Program-made: the position numbers and the translations under genes
Notes under the pieces: generated by a model
The model's database searches: none
Seen by the model: the letters and a program-made list of their open reading frames with translations, nothing else
What the model was told of the DNA's origin: nothing
Source of the DNA: UBA11855 sp035297385
GTDB taxonomy: Archaea > Thermoproteota > Bathyarchaeia > Bathyarchaeales > Bathycorpusculaceae
Direction: 5' to 3'
Assembly: GCA_035297385.1 (NCBI GenBank)
Contig: DATGZD010000158.1
Coordinates: forward strand, 1 to 64,000
Length of the DNA: 64,000 nt
Part shown: piece after piece, positions 8,814-17,214 of the stretch
Layout: every line of letters starts with the position of its first letter
Position numbering within the stretch: the first letter of the stretch is position 1

Positions 8814-9135
8814 GAATAATCAACATCCACAACTATAGATTCCAGTATATCCATCGGATTACTCAATCATCTCACCATTTGACGATTTACATAGACCTTA
8901 TACTTTAATTTTGGGTAAAGCCCCAAAAACAGAAGCTCGTAACAGACCTTTATGCTGTCATTTTAAATGTGCGAGACACCCTATCGCCATATTAAGTATG
9001 AATTTGATTGCGCCACCTATGCTTCAATCGATTATTTGACAACCAGCAAATCAAAATCTACCCTTTTGATTCTATTGTAAGCCTTAGACCAATACTCTAA
9101 AAAGAAACCTTAACAAACAGCATGGATGATTGTTG
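8814..9135. promoter_or_regulatory. Divergent intergenic promoter region
   Basis: This 322-bp gap separates two genes transcribed away from each other, so it must hold both promoters. A/T-rich segments such as ACTTTAATTTTG near 8900 and CTCTAAAAAG near 9095 are candidates, but no TATA box stands out. I see no coding sequence or strong repeat. Confidence 0.35.
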
Positions 9136-9954
9136 ATGAAAAAATGGCTTATAGTAGCTTTAGCAACAATTCTAATAATCATCATAATCCTTGCTGCCTA
9201 CATGGTATTTGTAAACACGACGCCAAATAGTGAGCCTACAAACAAGAACTCAGTCTCAATTTATGTTTATCCCACTAATGTAACAATAATTAAGCCTTAT
9301 CCTCATGATACAGCAGCTTTTACAGAAGGATTAGTCTATGATAACGGCTATCTCTATGAAGGTACTGGACTCAATGGAGACTCAACACTCCGTAGGGTTA
9401 ATTTAGAAACAGGTCAAACCTTACAAAGAATCTCATTAGACCCGCAATTTTTCGGCGAAGGCATTACAATATTCGAAAACAAAATAATCCAATTAACATG
9501 GCAATCACAAACAGCCTTCGTATACGACAAAGATTCGTTCAATCTGTCACACGACTTCACTTATCAAGGCGAAGGCTGGGGAATCACACATGACGACACC
9601 AGACTAATCATGAGCAACGGCTCCGACACACTAACCTTCATAGATCCAACAACCTTCAAGGCTACTGGCACAGTAAAAGTAACTTATAACGGTACTTCAA
9701 TAACAAACCTCAACGAACTCGAATACGTTAACGGCACAGTTTATGCAAACATTTGGCTTCAAGACAAAATAGCAATCATCAACATTCAAACTGGAAACGT
9801 TACTGCATGGATAGACTTAACCGGCATATATCCAGCAGAGTACGCTAATCCTGATAACGTCCTTAATGGCATAGCATACGATGCGATCGGAAACAGACTT
9901 TTCGTGACAGGAAAACGATGGAACCAGCTCTTCGAGATTAAGCTCAATTCTTAA
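9136..9954 (+). CDS. Glutaminyl-peptide cyclotransferase (beta-propeller type), secreted or anchored
   Basis: The product (272 residues from the ATG at 9136) has an N-terminal membrane segment at about 5-26, then a five-blade propeller typical of plant/bacterial-type glutaminyl cyclases. Diagnostic stretches are YPHDTAAFTEGLVY, YEGTGLNGDSTLR, FGEGITIF, WGITHD, NELEYVNGTVYANIW and FVTGKRWNQLFEI. The enzyme converts N-terminal glutamine of peptides to pyroglutamate, and here would act outside the membrane. TTG codons at 9130 and 9133 could also start, but ATG AAA AAA gives the normal signal-anchor shape. It stands alone upstream of the pyrophosphatase. Confidence 0.85.
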   Translation: MKKWLIVALATILIIIIILAAYMVFVNTTPNSEPTNKNSVSIYVYPTNVTIIKPYPHDTAAFTEGLVYDNGYLYEGTGLNGDSTLRRVNLETGQTLQRISLDPQFFGEGITIFENKIIQLTWQSQTAFVYDKDSFNLSHDFTYQGEGWGITHDDTRLIMSNGSDTLTFIDPTTFKATGTVKVTYNGTSITNLNELEYVNGTVYANIWLQDKIAIINIQTGNVTAWIDLTGIYPAEYANPDNVLNGIAYDAIGNRLFVTGKRWNQLFEIKLNS

Positions 9955-10147
9955 CTAATCCACAATTCTCCTTTTTCCTAACCTACAACATTTTCTTGCT
10001 GAGCTATATGTGATGTTTTTATAGTGCAACCTTCCAAAGATGTAGAAACGAAGATCTGAAGGACTAAACTAATGAAAATAGCCATTGCACGCTTTCCATC
10101 AGCTGAAATCTAACTTTCATAAAATGTGCTAACTAGAGGTTTTACGT
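9955..10147 (+). promoter_or_regulatory. Upstream region of the pyrophosphatase gene
   Basis: TTTTTATAG at about 10016-10024 is TATA-like. A 13-codon frame (MKIAIARFPSAEI) starts at 10072 after GAAGGA; it may be a chance ORF or a leader peptide. AGAGGT at 10135-10140 is the only good ribosome site near the next gene and lies 7 nt before a CTG codon. Confidence 0.35.
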
Positions 10148-12136
10148 CTGACAATAATTGATGCTTCATTGTTCCCCTTTGGCATTGCAGTAGTCGCCAC
10201 GATAATAGCCATTATAATCGTTAACTGGATTCTTAAACGAGATTCAGGAACTTCACGTATGCGAGAAGTCAACGGTTACATAGTCGTCGGAACAGGAGCT
10301 TACCTTAGACGACAAGTAAAAACAATTTTTCTTGCTATACCATGGTTAGCCGCCCTGCTCTCCTATTTTTTTGGGTGGCAGACTTCCTTGACCTTCATCT
10401 GTGGCGTATTTCTTTCATTGCTAGCTGGATTTATCGGAATGAACGTGGCCGTTAGAGCCAACGTGAGAGTTACAACCGCAGCAACTAAATCGTCAGCATC
10501 GACATTCAGAATTTCTTTTCTAGGAGGCGCAGTCACTGGCTTACTTGTAACTGGAATAAGCATGCTAGGATTGTATATACTTCGATTAATCTTCAGTGGA
10601 CCAAACGAGATTCAAGTTCTTGTAGGTTTTGGGTTTGGAGCAAGCCTTGCCGCCCTCTTTGCACAAATTGGCGGAGGAATATTCACAAAATCAGCCGACA
10701 TCGGTGCAGACCTTGTTGGCAAACTCGAAGAAGGAATACCTGAAGATGATCCAAGAAACCCTGCAGTAATTGCGGATTTAGTGGGAGATAATGTTGGAGA
10801 CTGTGCTGGAAGAGGCTCAGATTTGTTTCAAACCTTCAGCAATGATATCGTCACAGGAATGATACTTGGAGTACTCTTTGTATCAAGATACGGCGCGAAT
10901 GCGATAATTTTTCCCTTTGTCCTCGAAGCAATGGGAGTTTTAGCATCAATAATTGGAATTGCAATCGTTAGAGAAAGAAAAGGACACAGCTACTCAACAG
11001 TTCTATACACCGGGCTTCTCACAACCGCAGTAATCGCTGCATTTGGCTTATTCATTCTATCCAATTTTATGATGAATGATTTGAGTCTGTTCATAGCGGG
11101 ACTTCTAGGCATATTTGCAGTGCTCTCCTCCACTTTTGTAGCACTCTATTATACGGGCTTAGACGGTAGACCAGTTAGACAAACGGCTGAAAGTTCAAGA
11201 GGTGGTCCCGCCATAAACGTAATAACCGGCTTATCATTTGGATTACAATCACCAATTTTGCCTATCATAGCTGTTGTCGCTTCAACTGTGGCTGCATACT
11301 TTGTAACTGGAGGCTCAGCCTATGCGCTTATCGTCGCAGACATAGGGACAGATTTTATCATCGCTTTCATCATGGCATCTGATACGTTTGGTCCAATAAC
11401 TGATAACGCTGCTGGAATAGCTGAAATGACAGGCGTCTCAGCAGAAGCCGACAGAACATTGGAATCTTTGGATGCTGTCGGCAACACGATGAAAGCGGCA
11501 ACAAAAGCCTACGCCATGGCATCAGGCACTTATACTTCATTTGCCATTTTTGCAACATTCTTTGCAATGGCTAACATAACTGGAATCGACGTAACAGGTC
11601 CTTACGCTATAGCAGGCTTATTCGTCGGCATAGCATTACCCTTTCCATTAGCCTCATTAACTATCAGTGCAACAGCGAAAGGCGCCTTCAAAATGGTGGA
11701 TGAAGTAAGAAGACAATTCAAACAAATAGCAGGACTAAGAGAAGGCACAGCTACCCCAGATTACGCTAAATGCGTTGACATTTCAACTAAGTTTGCACTT
11801 AAACAGATGGTGCTTCCAGGAATCATAGCAATCGCCGTTCCTATCACTGTAGGATTTATCTTTGGTATTATCCCATTGGGAATGCTTCTAGTAGGCGCTA
11901 CTGCATCCAGTGCCCTGCTTGGCTTTTTCTTCAATAATACAGGCGCATTACTTGATAACGCAAAGAAACTACATGAACTTGGCAAATATGGCGGAAAAGG
12001 TTCACAAAGTCACAAAGCAAGCGTGATAGGCGATACAATAGGTGATCCATTAAAAGACGTTGCTGGACCATCCGTGCTAATTTTCATGAAACTATTGGGC
12101 ATGACAGCACTTCTGCTGCTTCCAGCGTTAATTTAG
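10148..12136 (+). CDS. hppA: Membrane-bound proton-translocating pyrophosphatase, K+-independent type
   Basis: The protein (662 residues from CTG 10148) has about 16 membrane helices and the hallmark loops of M-type pyrophosphatases: GGGIFTKSADIGADLVGK, the acidic EDDPRNPAVIAD, DNVGDCAGRGSD, and later TDNAAGIAEM and GDTIGDPLKDVAGPS. It hydrolyses cytoplasmic pyrophosphate and pumps ions outward. The GNTMKA motif carries lysine (K449) where K+-dependent enzymes have alanine, which indicates a K+-independent, H+-pumping enzyme. The start is unusual. The first standard codon in frame is TTG at 10169, 28 nt from any ribosome site, whereas CTG 10148 sits 7 nt after AGAGGT. If TTG is used, the coordinates shift to 10169. 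Confidence 0.93.
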   Translation: MTIIDASLFPFGIAVVATIIAIIIVNWILKRDSGTSRMREVNGYIVVGTGAYLRRQVKTIFLAIPWLAALLSYFFGWQTSLTFICGVFLSLLAGFIGMNVAVRANVRVTTAATKSSASTFRISFLGGAVTGLLVTGISMLGLYILRLIFSGPNEIQVLVGFGFGASLAALFAQIGGGIFTKSADIGADLVGKLEEGIPEDDPRNPAVIADLVGDNVGDCAGRGSDLFQTFSNDIVTGMILGVLFVSRYGANAIIFPFVLEAMGVLASIIGIAIVRERKGHSYSTVLYTGLLTTAVIAAFGLFILSNFMMNDLSLFIAGLLGIFAVLSSTFVALYYTGLDGRPVRQTAESSRGGPAINVITGLSFGLQSPILPIIAVVASTVAAYFVTGGSAYALIVADIGTDFIIAFIMASDTFGPITDNAAGIAEMTGVSAEADRTLESLDAVGNTMKAATKAYAMASGTYTSFAIFATFFAMANITGIDVTGPYAIAGLFVGIALPFPLASLTISATAKGAFKMVDEVRRQFKQIAGLREGTATPDYAKCVDISTKFALKQMVLPGIIAIAVPITVGFIFGIIPLGMLLVGATASSALLGFFFNNTGALLDNAKKLHELGKYGGKGSQSHKASVIGDTIGDPLKDVAGPSVLIFMKLLGMTALLLLPALI

Positions 12137-12315
12137 ACACGAAAACGACAGACAAAAGAGAAATAACAGAAACAACTATAACTTAAGCGCTTGATCAAAG
12201 GACTTGTCAACTGTAAAGTCATAATATAATTATTTGGACAATTGTGCTAAAACCATTTAATATATTATTTGTAAAAACAACTTTGCAAAACGATTGTAAA
12301 CAATTTACAACAAGC

Positions 12316-12472
12316 TTTATATGAAAGCATGCAGCGTATGGGTACTAAAACCGAGGAGAATTAAACGTTCGATATAATTACAGTAGCGTGGATATGCATA
12401 GGCGTCGCTTATTCAGCGTTCTTCGTGGTGGATTATAGACTCTTTTCAAATAGAAAAACCAAGACCCATTAG
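12316..12472 (+). CDS. Small single-helix membrane protein with ACG in the start position
   Basis: TTTATATG at 12316-12323 is a good TATA box. GAGGAG at 12353-12358 is a strong Shine-Dalgarno. Six bases later ACG (12365) opens a 35-codon frame ending at TAG 12472; the coding part is 12365-12472. The product reads FDIITVAWICIGVAYSAFF then VVDYRLFSNRKTKTH: one membrane helix with a positive tail. It resembles the tiny accessory subunits found beside transporters, but no large partner subunit overlaps it. The preceding codon in frame is a stop, so ACG either initiates or has mutated from ATG. Confidence 0.5.
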
Positions 12473-12821
12473 TCAGGTCTATTCAACTGGCTTTTGTTCT
12501 TCTTGTTACTCTATCCCTGAAGTAGCATTTTTCCTATTTTTATAGGACAAAAATCTTAAATATGCAGATGATTACGATTTGAAGGACAAATCTATGTATA
12601 CTTCAATTTACCCTCGCTTAGATAATTACTGACTCTGCTTTTGAATTGATAAATAGAAGGACTACTGTTTGATAATACTTGATGCTATTTTGTTTTCATT
12701 TAGAGATAAACTCATGACATTACGAATATTACCAGTAGATCGGGCGCTAAAACAAGGTTCCATCACTTCTACCGCGCAAAAGAATAATGAACGTTCAAAA
12801 GAGGTTTCGGTGGAAGTATAA
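12473..12821 (+). other. Region upstream of the P-type ATPase with a possible 35-codon leader ORF
   Basis: A frame from ATG 12714 to TAA 12821 (MTLRILPVDRALKQGSITST...) ends directly before the TTG start of the ATPase, an arrangement compatible with translational coupling. Composition and a weak ribosome site (GAGAT) give only slight support. CTATTTTTATAGG near 12537-12549 is a short palindrome-like, TATA-like stretch. Nothing else is seen. Confidence 0.3.
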
Positions 12822-15581
12822 TTGGAAAAATCCGCATCTATACCGATCGAAGAACTCTTCAGTGAACTCAAAACCTCACCAAATGGGTTAACAAAGAATG
12901 AGGCCGCACAAAGGCTCAAAACTTACGGATTTAACACACTTATTGAACAGAAACAAGCTCCCATTGTTTATAAATTTCTTTCACATTTTAAGGATTTATT
13001 TGGTGTTCTCTTACTCATCGCTAGTTTATTAGCATTCATTGGCGAGCAACCACAAGTTGGAATTGCAATTCTCGCAGTTGTATTGATCAATGTTTTCTTT
13101 AGTTTAGTGCAAGAATCACGCGCCGAAAAAGCCATGCAGGCTCTGAAAAATTGGATGCCTGAATATGCCAAAGTAATACGAGATGGAGAACTTACAAAGA
13201 TACTAGTCAAAGAAATCGTTCCAGGCGATATAATTGCTTTAGATGAGGGCGACCGCGTTCCCGCAGACGCACGGTTGATCGAAGCATTTGAACTATGGAC
13301 TAATAATGTGCCTTTAACAGGCGAATCTGAACCACAACCAAGGTCTGTTGAACTTGGACGACCAATCGATAAAGCCTATCTCGACTCTCCAAATCTCGTT
13401 TTTATGAGTACAAGCGTAGCAAAAGGCGAGGGAAACGCTGTAGTTATTGCCACTGGAATGAGCTCTCAATTCGGAAAGATAGCTAATCTGACTCAGACTA
13501 TTCATGACGAAAGAAGTCCATTGCATAAAGAAATCGAAGGTATGGCAAAAAATGATTTTGTCCTAGCAATTGCCGTTGGCGTTGCATTCTTTGCCGCAAG
13601 TATTCTTTGGCTGCACCTTGACCCCATTACCAGCATCTTGTTTATGATAGGAGTTATGATTAGTCTCGTTCCTGAAGGCTTACAAGTTACAGTCTCGAGC
13701 GCATTAGCAATCAACGTCTTAAAAATGGCAAGAGAAAATGTACTCGTAAAACGATTATCCGCAGTCCAAACATTAGGAAGCGTAACTGTCATATGTACAG
13801 ATAAAACAGGTACAATAACCAAGGGAGAAATGACAGTTCAACAATTATGGGTTAAAAATCAAGCTGTCGAAGTATCCGGCTTAGGCTATATGCCAATTGG
13901 AGACTTCACAATAAATGGCCGACCCTTAAAAGAGAATGAAGTAGCTCAAATCAGAAAATTGCTTGAAATCTCTGCATTATGCAACGGCGCCAAGATTGAA
14001 CCTCCTTCTGATCGCAACAAAGCCTGGAGTGTTATTGGCGATCCAACAGATGGCGCATTGATCGTCGCAGCCCTGAAATCAGACGTGAACATTGACGAAG
14101 CCCTCGATGAGAAGCCAATAATCAATATAATACCATTCAGTTTTGAACGAAAAAGAATGACTACTATTCACGAATCTAACGACGAAATTTATGTTTATAC
14201 TAAGGGCGCTCCAAGAAATATTTTGTCAATATGTAAGAAAATACTCGTAAACAACAAAGTAGAAGAATTCACAGAAGACAATCTGGAATTAATAGAGAGC
14301 AAACTGAACCAGCTCGGCAACGAAGGACTCAGAATCATAGCAGTCGCATACAGAGTTCTTAGTAAAGACGAATATTCAAAGACAGAATCAATCGAAGAAA
14401 ACATGATTTTCGTAGGTCTAGCTGCCATGATGGATCCACCACGACTGGAAGTTAGAGAATCAGTTAAAAAAGCGAAGGAGGCAGGCATAAACACTGTCAT
14501 AATTACAGGTGATTACGGTCCGACTGCTGAAGTTATAGCTCGCGAAGTTGGCATTGTAACACGAGAATGCTGCAACGTTATTCGTGGCGTTGATCTAGAA
14601 ACATTGCCTGATACAGCGATCGATGATGCAGTTCAGACAGGCAACATAATTTTTGCCCGTGTCTCACCTGAACAAAAACTCCGAATAGTCAAAGCATTAA
14701 AGAAGCGTGGTGAAGTCGTAGCGGTTACCGGAGACGGTGCAAACGATGCTCCCTCCTTAAAAGAGGCCGATGTCGGTGTAGCAATGGGTATCTCAGGAAC
14801 AGATGTAGCTCGTGAAGCAGCCGACATAGTTCTTCTTGACGATAGTTTTGAATCAATTGTTAAGGCTGTTGAATCTGGCAGGGCAACCTATGAGAACATT
14901 CGCAAGTTCATCGTCTACGTTTTCTCCCATAACTGGGCAGAGCTGGTTCCTTTCCTACTCTACGCATTCTTGGGCATACCCTTGCCCTTACTTGTTTTTC
15001 AAATTCTTGCAATAGACCTTGGTATTGACGTAATTCCATCTTTAGCACTCAGTCGTGAACCGCCAGAGGAAGGAATAATGCAGGAGCCTCCACGAAGCAT
15101 TACAGAAAGACTATTCACAACAAAAGTCCTGCTGCGTTCACAATACATAGGAATTATCACGGCTGTCGGCGCAATAATTGGTTGTCTATCAGTCTGGTCA
15201 GCAGGCGGCTGGAGCTATGGGATGCAATTGTCCGCTACAAGCGATCTATATTTAAAAGGTACTACAATGACGTTTGCTGGAATAGTTGTAGCCCAAGCAG
15301 GGAATGTATTAGCTTGTAGAACAACAAAACAACCTATCATCAAGGCTAGTCTATCCAAAAATAAATGGATAATTGTGGGCATCGCTGGTCAACTTGCTAT
15401 ATTAGCAGTTATTGTTTATGTCCCATTTCTACAACCAATATTCGGCACAAGACCATTAGATCTTGGAAACTGGCTGTATCTAGCTATTCTTCCGATGGCA
15501 GTAATCCTTGCTGAAGAAATTCGTAAATTCTTCTCAAGACACTTTTCTAAGAAAGCCTTCGATCCAGCGCATGATCACTAA
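12822..15581 (+). CDS. P2-type cation-transporting ATPase
   Basis: The 919-residue pump has an N-terminal cation-ATPase domain, actuator motif TGES at 166-169, PEGL at 284-287 in helix M4, phosphorylation site DKTGT at 327-331, the nucleotide-binding region, then TGDGANDAP and about ten membrane helices. It couples ATP hydrolysis to cation movement through a phospho-aspartate. M6 reads AIDLGIDVIPSLALSREPP, close to the DLGTDMVPAISLAYE region of Na+,K+-ATPase (P2C) rather than calcium pumps. This suggests Na+, K+ or H+ transport, but ion identity is inference. The start is TTG at 12822, immediately after a short upstream frame. Length is normal for single-chain P2 ATPases. Confidence 0.92.
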   Translation: MEKSASIPIEELFSELKTSPNGLTKNEAAQRLKTYGFNTLIEQKQAPIVYKFLSHFKDLFGVLLLIASLLAFIGEQPQVGIAILAVVLINVFFSLVQESRAEKAMQALKNWMPEYAKVIRDGELTKILVKEIVPGDIIALDEGDRVPADARLIEAFELWTNNVPLTGESEPQPRSVELGRPIDKAYLDSPNLVFMSTSVAKGEGNAVVIATGMSSQFGKIANLTQTIHDERSPLHKEIEGMAKNDFVLAIAVGVAFFAASILWLHLDPITSILFMIGVMISLVPEGLQVTVSSALAINVLKMARENVLVKRLSAVQTLGSVTVICTDKTGTITKGEMTVQQLWVKNQAVEVSGLGYMPIGDFTINGRPLKENEVAQIRKLLEISALCNGAKIEPPSDRNKAWSVIGDPTDGALIVAALKSDVNIDEALDEKPIINIIPFSFERKRMTTIHESNDEIYVYTKGAPRNILSICKKILVNNKVEEFTEDNLELIESKLNQLGNEGLRIIAVAYRVLSKDEYSKTESIEENMIFVGLAAMMDPPRLEVRESVKKAKEAGINTVIITGDYGPTAEVIAREVGIVTRECCNVIRGVDLETLPDTAIDDAVQTGNIIFARVSPEQKLRIVKALKKRGEVVAVTGDGANDAPSLKEADVGVAMGISGTDVAREAADIVLLDDSFESIVKAVESGRATYENIRKFIVYVFSHNWAELVPFLLYAFLGIPLPLLVFQILAIDLGIDVIPSLALSREPPEEGIMQEPPRSITERLFTTKVLLRSQYIGIITAVGAIIGCLSVWSAGGWSYGMQLSATSDLYLKGTTMTFAGIVVAQAGNVLACRTTKQPIIKASLSKNKWIIVGIAGQLAILAVIVYVPFLQPIFGTRPLDLGNWLYLAILPMAVILAEEIRKFFSRHFSKKAFDPAHDH

Positions 15582-15884
15582 AACACTCTTAATTCATTAC
15601 ATCATTAAGAAAAAGAGCATTTTGCTACTTATTGAGAGTTTCATAAAACTAATAATTATTGATTTTCCAGCTAAAAACCAACTCTTTTTGAATGAATTTT
15701 CGGGCGCAACAGTATTAACGTGCTATATACTAAATGAATTTACAACTATTCAAGTATAATTTGGACATATGTCAAGAAATTACTGAATAGAATCTACAAA
15801 AGAATAGACTTAAATATTTGTTACGGGTAAATGACCAGAAAAGAGTAAACATTCAAAACATGTGTCTGAAAAGAGGAGAAAAAA
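15582..15884 (+). promoter_or_regulatory. Intergenic region with amt promoter
   Basis: CTTAAATATT at 15809-15818 is a TATA-like element about 70 bp before the amt start. AGAGGAGAAAAA directly before ATG 15885 is the ribosome site. The rest is A/T-rich without a gene. Confidence 0.5.
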
Positions 15885-17162
15885 ATGAGCATAGTTACAA
15901 ACGCAGGGGATATTTCATGGGTGACTACTGCTACAGCTCTGGTTATGTTGATGACACCCGCTTTGGGTTTCTTCTACGCAGGTTTAGTCCGAAGGAAGAA
16001 CCTCGTGTCAACGCTAATACAGTGCTTGATCATATTTGCGGTTGTCAGCGTAGTTTGGGCCTTATGGGATTACAGCTTAGTCTTTGGACCGAGCATCGGC
16101 GGCATAATTGGCAACCTTAGCATGATTGGACTGAACAACATAACAATAAGCCAGATTAATCCCCTATTAGCACCCAAAATCCCTGAATTACTATTCTTTG
16201 CCTTCCAACTAAAATTTGCAGCCATAACACCTGCCTTAATCATTGGTGCATGCGCAGAAAGAGTGAAATTTCGTTCACTACTAATCTTCATCACGTTATG
16301 GTCAACCCTTATTTATGCACCTATCGCTCACTGGGTTTGGAACCCAGACGGCTGGCTTAGAAGTTTCGGTGCCATCGATTTTGCCGGTGGCATAGTCGTT
16401 CATGTTGCAGCTGGGCTTTCTGCTCTTGCAACGGCACTGGTACTGGGTAAAAGACGAGGTTGTGTTTTCTGGAAAGATGAGCTCCAATCTCTAGATAAGA
16501 AACACAGTACTACCGAGTCAAAACCATCTAACATCCCATACGTAATCCTGGGCGCTGGTCTACTATGGTTCGGTTGGTTTGGATTCAACGGTGGTAGCGC
16601 ATTAGCTGGAAATGAACTAGCTGTATCCGCCATTGTAACAACTAACTTGGCTGCAGCAGCTGCGGCCGTAAGCTGGATGTTACTGGATTGGCTTAGGAAG
16701 GGAAAACCTTCAGCTGTTGGCATATCTATCGGTGCCGTTGTCGGTTTAGTAGCAATCACGCCTGCAGCAGGTTATGTAACAGTAACCGCTGCTCTAATCA
16801 TTGGCTTAGCTGCCGGTGTCGTCTCAAACCTAGTTTCAAGTTGGCGACTAGCACGAACAAGAATTGATGATACTTTAGACGTGTTTGCTTGTCATGGTGT
16901 CGGTGGAATATGGGGCTCCATCGCTACAGGACTATTCGCAACAGCAGCTGTGAACGGCGTAAATGGTTTATTCTATGGTAACGTAGGTCAACTAGGGTCA
17001 CAATTACTGGCTGTCGCAATAGTGGCTCCCTTTGCATTCTTTGGTTCCTACGCATTACTGAAAGTGATTAACATATTCTCACCACTCCGGGTAAGTCCAG
17101 AAGAAGAGGATACTGGCTTAGATATGAGTCAACATGGAGAAGAAGCATATAACTTAGAGTAG
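15885..17162 (+). CDS. amt: Ammonium transporter, Amt/MEP/Rh family
   Basis: This 425-residue protein has about 11 membrane helices and the Amt signature: MLMTPALGFFYAGLVRRKN near the N-terminus, FAGGIVVHVAAG with the first pore histidine (H173) and FACHGVGGIWGS with the second (H337). It moves ammonium across the membrane as a trimer. The C-terminal tail is short and acidic, and no glnK/P-II gene lies next to it in the window, which is unusual because amt and glnK are often paired. It has its own TATA box and a T-tract after the stop, so it is probably monocistronic. Confidence 0.96.
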   Translation: MSIVTNAGDISWVTTATALVMLMTPALGFFYAGLVRRKNLVSTLIQCLIIFAVVSVVWALWDYSLVFGPSIGGIIGNLSMIGLNNITISQINPLLAPKIPELLFFAFQLKFAAITPALIIGACAERVKFRSLLIFITLWSTLIYAPIAHWVWNPDGWLRSFGAIDFAGGIVVHVAAGLSALATALVLGKRRGCVFWKDELQSLDKKHSTTESKPSNIPYVILGAGLLWFGWFGFNGGSALAGNELAVSAIVTTNLAAAAAAVSWMLLDWLRKGKPSAVGISIGAVVGLVAITPAAGYVTVTAALIIGLAAGVVSNLVSSWRLARTRIDDTLDVFACHGVGGIWGSIATGLFATAAVNGVNGLFYGNVGQLGSQLLAVAIVAPFAFFGSYALLKVINIFSPLRVSPEEEDTGLDMSQHGEEAYNLE

Positions 17163-17163
17163 T

Positions 17164-17177
17164 TTCTTCCTTTTTTT
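17164..17177 (+). terminator. T-tract terminator after amt
   Basis: TTTCTTCC followed by seven T lies directly after the amt stop. The convergent helicase gene ends 38 bp further on. Confidence 0.5.
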
Positions 17178-17214
17178 GTCTGATATTTTGAAAAAGTGTG
17201 GTTGAAATTAGTTA

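Noticed and set aside
12662..12919. 85-codon minus-strand frame across the start of the P-type ATPase
   Set aside because: It overlaps the real start and has no ribosome site; the plus-strand gene is certain.
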